Below, piece after piece: positions 48,465-50,056 of a stretch of DNA of 50,056 bases. Source of the stretch: an uncultured Acetobacteraceae bacterium (GTDB lineage: Bacteria > Pseudomonadota > Alphaproteobacteria > Acetobacterales > Acetobacteraceae); the NCBI GenBank assembly GCA_937873095.1, contig CALMVI010000108.1, positions 1 through 50,056 of the forward strand, given 5' to 3'. Below the pieces are notes generated by a model. The model worked only from the letters and a program-made list of their open reading frames with translations, had not been told where the DNA came from and did not search any database. The translations under genes were made by a program, and so were the position numbers. Position 1 is the first letter of the stretch. Each line of letters starts with the position of its first letter.

Positions 48465-49345
48465 GCCAGCCGAGCCCGCCCAATACGGCGCAGCGCTTCC
48501 CGCTGCCGAGGATCGAGACCGAGGCGTTGCCGGCGGCCCGGCTGGAGCCGGTGGTCACGCTTGAGGAGCCGCCCGTGGCCGAACCTGGGCGATGGGGGAT
48601 GCCGGCTTTGGTGCTGGGCGGCGCCGCCGTGCTGGCGCTCGGGTTCTCGGCGGTGGGCGCGGTCGAGGCGGTGGCGGGCGTGTTCGCCCGCTCGGCGTTC
48701 CTGGGTGGTGCTGCGGCAGGCGTGGCGGCGGTCGGTTTCGGCATGGTGGGGCTCGGCTTCTGGCGCGAGTGGTCCACCCTGTCGGCATTGCGCGAGGTGG
48801 ACGCGCTGCGGGCGGCGCTGGCCGGCACGGACCCGGTGCGCCGGGCGGAAGCCGCACGCACCTGGCTGCGCGAGCTTCCGGACGGCGCGGCGCTGCTGCC
48901 GGCGGTGAACGCGGTCAACGACCCCGACGCGATCATCGCCCTGCTGCGCACCGGACCGGGCGCCACGCTGCGCGCCCGCGCGGACGCACTGGGGCGGACG
49001 GCGGCGCTGCAATCCCTGGCTGGCGTGGCTGCCATGCCCTCGCCTGGGCTGGCCGCACTGTTCGTCGCCTGGCGCGGCCTGCGCCTGATCCGGCAGGTGG
49101 CGGCGCTGCACGGGCTGCGGCCGGGGCTGTTCGCGACGCTCGGCCTGCTGCGCCGCACCGCGCTCTCGGCGGGCGCCGTGGTGGGAATGGAGGTCGCCGC
49201 CAACACGGCGGCGCACGCGCTGCTGTCCAGCCCCCTGCTGCAGCACGTGGCGGGCGAGATGGCCGGCGCGGGCGTTGCGGCACGGCGCATGGTGGTGCTG
49301 GCGCGGGCGGCGGGGGCGGCGTGCAGCCCGTTGCCGTTGGAGTAG
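48461..49345 (+). CDS. ycjF: YcjF-type DUF697 membrane protein
   Basis: A 294-residue inner-membrane protein of the TIGR01620/DUF697 family. After a Pro-rich N-terminal cytoplasmic part come two close membrane segments (about GMPALVLGGAAVLALGFSAVGAVEAVAGV and LGGAAAGVAAVGFGMVGLGFW), then a helical part with LALFVAWRGLRLIRQVAALHG and further hydrophobic segments at the C-terminus. It is the standard partner of YcjX and is thought to act with it in envelope stress. The GTG start at 48461 overlaps the ycjX stop codon. Confidence 0.88.
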   Translation: MSQPSPPNTAQRFPLPRIETEALPAARLEPVVTLEEPPVAEPGRWGMPALVLGGAAVLALGFSAVGAVEAVAGVFARSAFLGGAAAGVAAVGFGMVGLGFWREWSTLSALREVDALRAALAGTDPVRRAEAARTWLRELPDGAALLPAVNAVNDPDAIIALLRTGPGATLRARADALGRTAALQSLAGVAAMPSPGLAALFVAWRGLRLIRQVAALHGLRPGLFATLGLLRRTALSAGAVVGMEVAANTAAHALLSSPLLQHVAGEMAGAGVAARRMVVLARAAGAACSPLPLE

Positions 49346-49369
49346 GGCGGGTGGAATGTCTTGCCAAGC

Positions 49370-49386
49370 GTACGGTTAGACCGTAC
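49370..49386. promoter_or_regulatory. palindrome upstream of higBA, probable operator
   Basis: GTACGGTTAGACCGTAC: 7-bp perfect arms with a 3-nt centre, 7 bp before the higB ATG. Toxin-antitoxin operons of this type are repressed by the antitoxin (or complex) binding such a palindrome at the promoter. A weak -35-like TTGCCA is just upstream, so the palindrome would overlap the promoter spacer. Confidence 0.7.
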
Positions 49387-49393
49387 CGGCGGA

Positions 49394-49678
49394 ATGATAA
49401 TTCGGAGTGTGGGGCATAAGGGTCTCAAGCGCCTGATCGAGAGTAACGAGGGTCGGGAAGTCCGGCCCGACCTCTTGCCCCGCTTGCGACGCATCCTGAC
49501 AGGACTGATTACGGCGGAAGACATGTCTCAGCTCCAAGGACCGCCGGGCTGGCGCATTCACCAGCTTACAGGCGACCGCGCCGGGACATGGAGCTTTTCA
49601 GTCTCGGGCAACTGGCGGCTGACTTTCGATCTGGTGGACGGCGAAGTCTGTAACCTGAACCTTGAGGACTACCATTGA
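49394..49678 (+). CDS. higB: HigB-type RelE-superfamily toxin
   Basis: A 94-residue type II toxin. The family pattern is clear: a basic KGLKRLIESNEGREVRPDLLPRLRRIL segment, GWRIHQLTGDRAGTWSFSVSGNWRLTFDLVDGEVCNLNLEDYH, which matches HigB proteins with the conserved GWRLHPLKGDR, SGNWR and LEDYH blocks. HigB cleaves mRNA on the ribosome. The ATG at 49394 has a GGCGGA-like site; a longer frame is possible upstream. Its stop codon overlaps the higA ATG (TGATG). G+C content is lower than in the preceding genes. Confidence 0.92.
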   Translation: MIIRSVGHKGLKRLIESNEGREVRPDLLPRLRRILTGLITAEDMSQLQGPPGWRIHQLTGDRAGTWSFSVSGNWRLTFDLVDGEVCNLNLEDYH

Positions 49679-49998
49679 TGAGCGATGAGATGACCAAGAT
49701 CGACATGGCCCCGAGTTCTCCCGGCGAGTTCGTGCGGGAGGAAATCCTGAACAATCTCAATTTGTCCGTCACCGATGCGGCCGAGGCGCTTGGCGTTAGG
49801 CGGTCAACTCTTTCCAATTTCGTTAACGGCAACGCGGCGCTGTCGCCGGAGATGGCCTTGCGGATCGAAAAAGCGTTCGGTGTCGATATGGGCATGCTGC
49901 TACGCATGCAGGCCTGGCACGACGCATACAGCATGAAGTGTAGGGCGGGGGAGATCGACGTGAAACCATTCCGGCGTCTTGCAAAGACTGGCTTGTAG
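49678..49998 (+). CDS. higA: HigA-type XRE antitoxin
   Basis: A 106-residue antitoxin with a helix-turn-helix: NLNLSVTDAAEALGVRRSTLSNFVNGNAALSPEMALRIEKAFG, characteristic of the HigA subfamily (usually starting MxPxxPGEFVREEIL, here MAPSSPGEFVREEIL). It neutralises HigB and represses the operon. Translationally coupled to higB. The gene is complete and ends 58 bp before the window edge. Confidence 0.92.
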   Translation: MSDEMTKIDMAPSSPGEFVREEILNNLNLSVTDAAEALGVRRSTLSNFVNGNAALSPEMALRIEKAFGVDMGMLLRMQAWHDAYSMKCRAGEIDVKPFRRLAKTGL

Positions 49999-50056
49999 AC
50001 GTTAGAGCGGCGGCGGGCAAATAGGAATCGGGCTTGCCGACGCGGGGTGCACTCTG

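Overview
The window is a G+C-rich chromosomal segment, probably from an Acetobacteraceae-like alphaproteobacterium. The supports are: a LexA gene with a GTTC-N7-GTTC box directly upstream; the order hisG-hisD-infA-maf-RNase G-yacG-tRNA-Phe; a tpiA-secG-pyrG...eno block; and a complete rpsB-tsf-pyrH-frr-uppS-cdsA-dxr-rseP-bamA-skp-lpxD-fabZ-lpxA-lpxI run. The genus cannot be fixed from the sequence alone. Most of the window is housekeeping DNA; the accessory material is small and scattered.

1-6.6 kb: the 3' end of epmA, a small Gly/Phe/Tyr-rich lipoprotein, then on the minus strand a flavin reductase-like protein, lexA, moeA, moaC, trpC, trpD and trpG. 6.6-12.2 kb: a PEP-CTERM protein, alaS, a small 2Fe-2S ferredoxin-like protein, a HAF-repeat-like secreted protein and a secreted protein whose 5' end looks damaged. 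12.2-16.5 kb: tRNA-Phe, yacG, a short RNase E/G, maf, infA, hisD and hisG, all minus strand. 16.6-17.9 kb: an exported methyltransferase-like protein and arfB. 17.9-21.3 kb: trpE and ppiD. trpE is therefore about 11 kb away from trpGDC, with unrelated genes between.

21.4-25.7 kb: tpiA, secG, an FAD amine-oxidase-like protein and pyrG. 25.7-28.7 kb: a 981-residue minus-strand protein that appears to combine a beta-trefoil-like N-terminus, a DUF1796 papain-like domain, a GT90 glycosyltransferase domain and three ChW-like C-terminal repeats; this is the most unusual gene here. 28.9-31.2 kb: eno, a CsbD-like stress protein and a second, lower-GC PEP-CTERM protein.

31.5-46.7 kb: translation (rpsB, tsf, frr), UMP kinase, undecaprenyl and CDP-diacylglycerol synthesis, MEP isoprenoid synthesis (dxr), the RseP protease, outer-membrane assembly (bamA, skp) and lipid A synthesis (lpxD, fabZ, lpxA, lpxI), mostly closely packed or overlapping and all plus strand apart from one possible small antisense gene. 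An LprI-like secreted protein sits between tsf and pyrH. 46.7-50 kb: gloA, a ycjX-ycjF pair and a higB-higA toxin-antitoxin module with a palindrome upstream.

Non-coding structure includes three related palindromic repeats (one supplies the stop codon of alaS, two flank tpiA), an A/T-rich perfect hairpin between rpsB and tsf, a long imperfect inverted repeat between pyrH and frr, and two three-copy 12-bp tandem repeats. No CRISPR array, rRNA, transposase, integrase or phage gene was seen.
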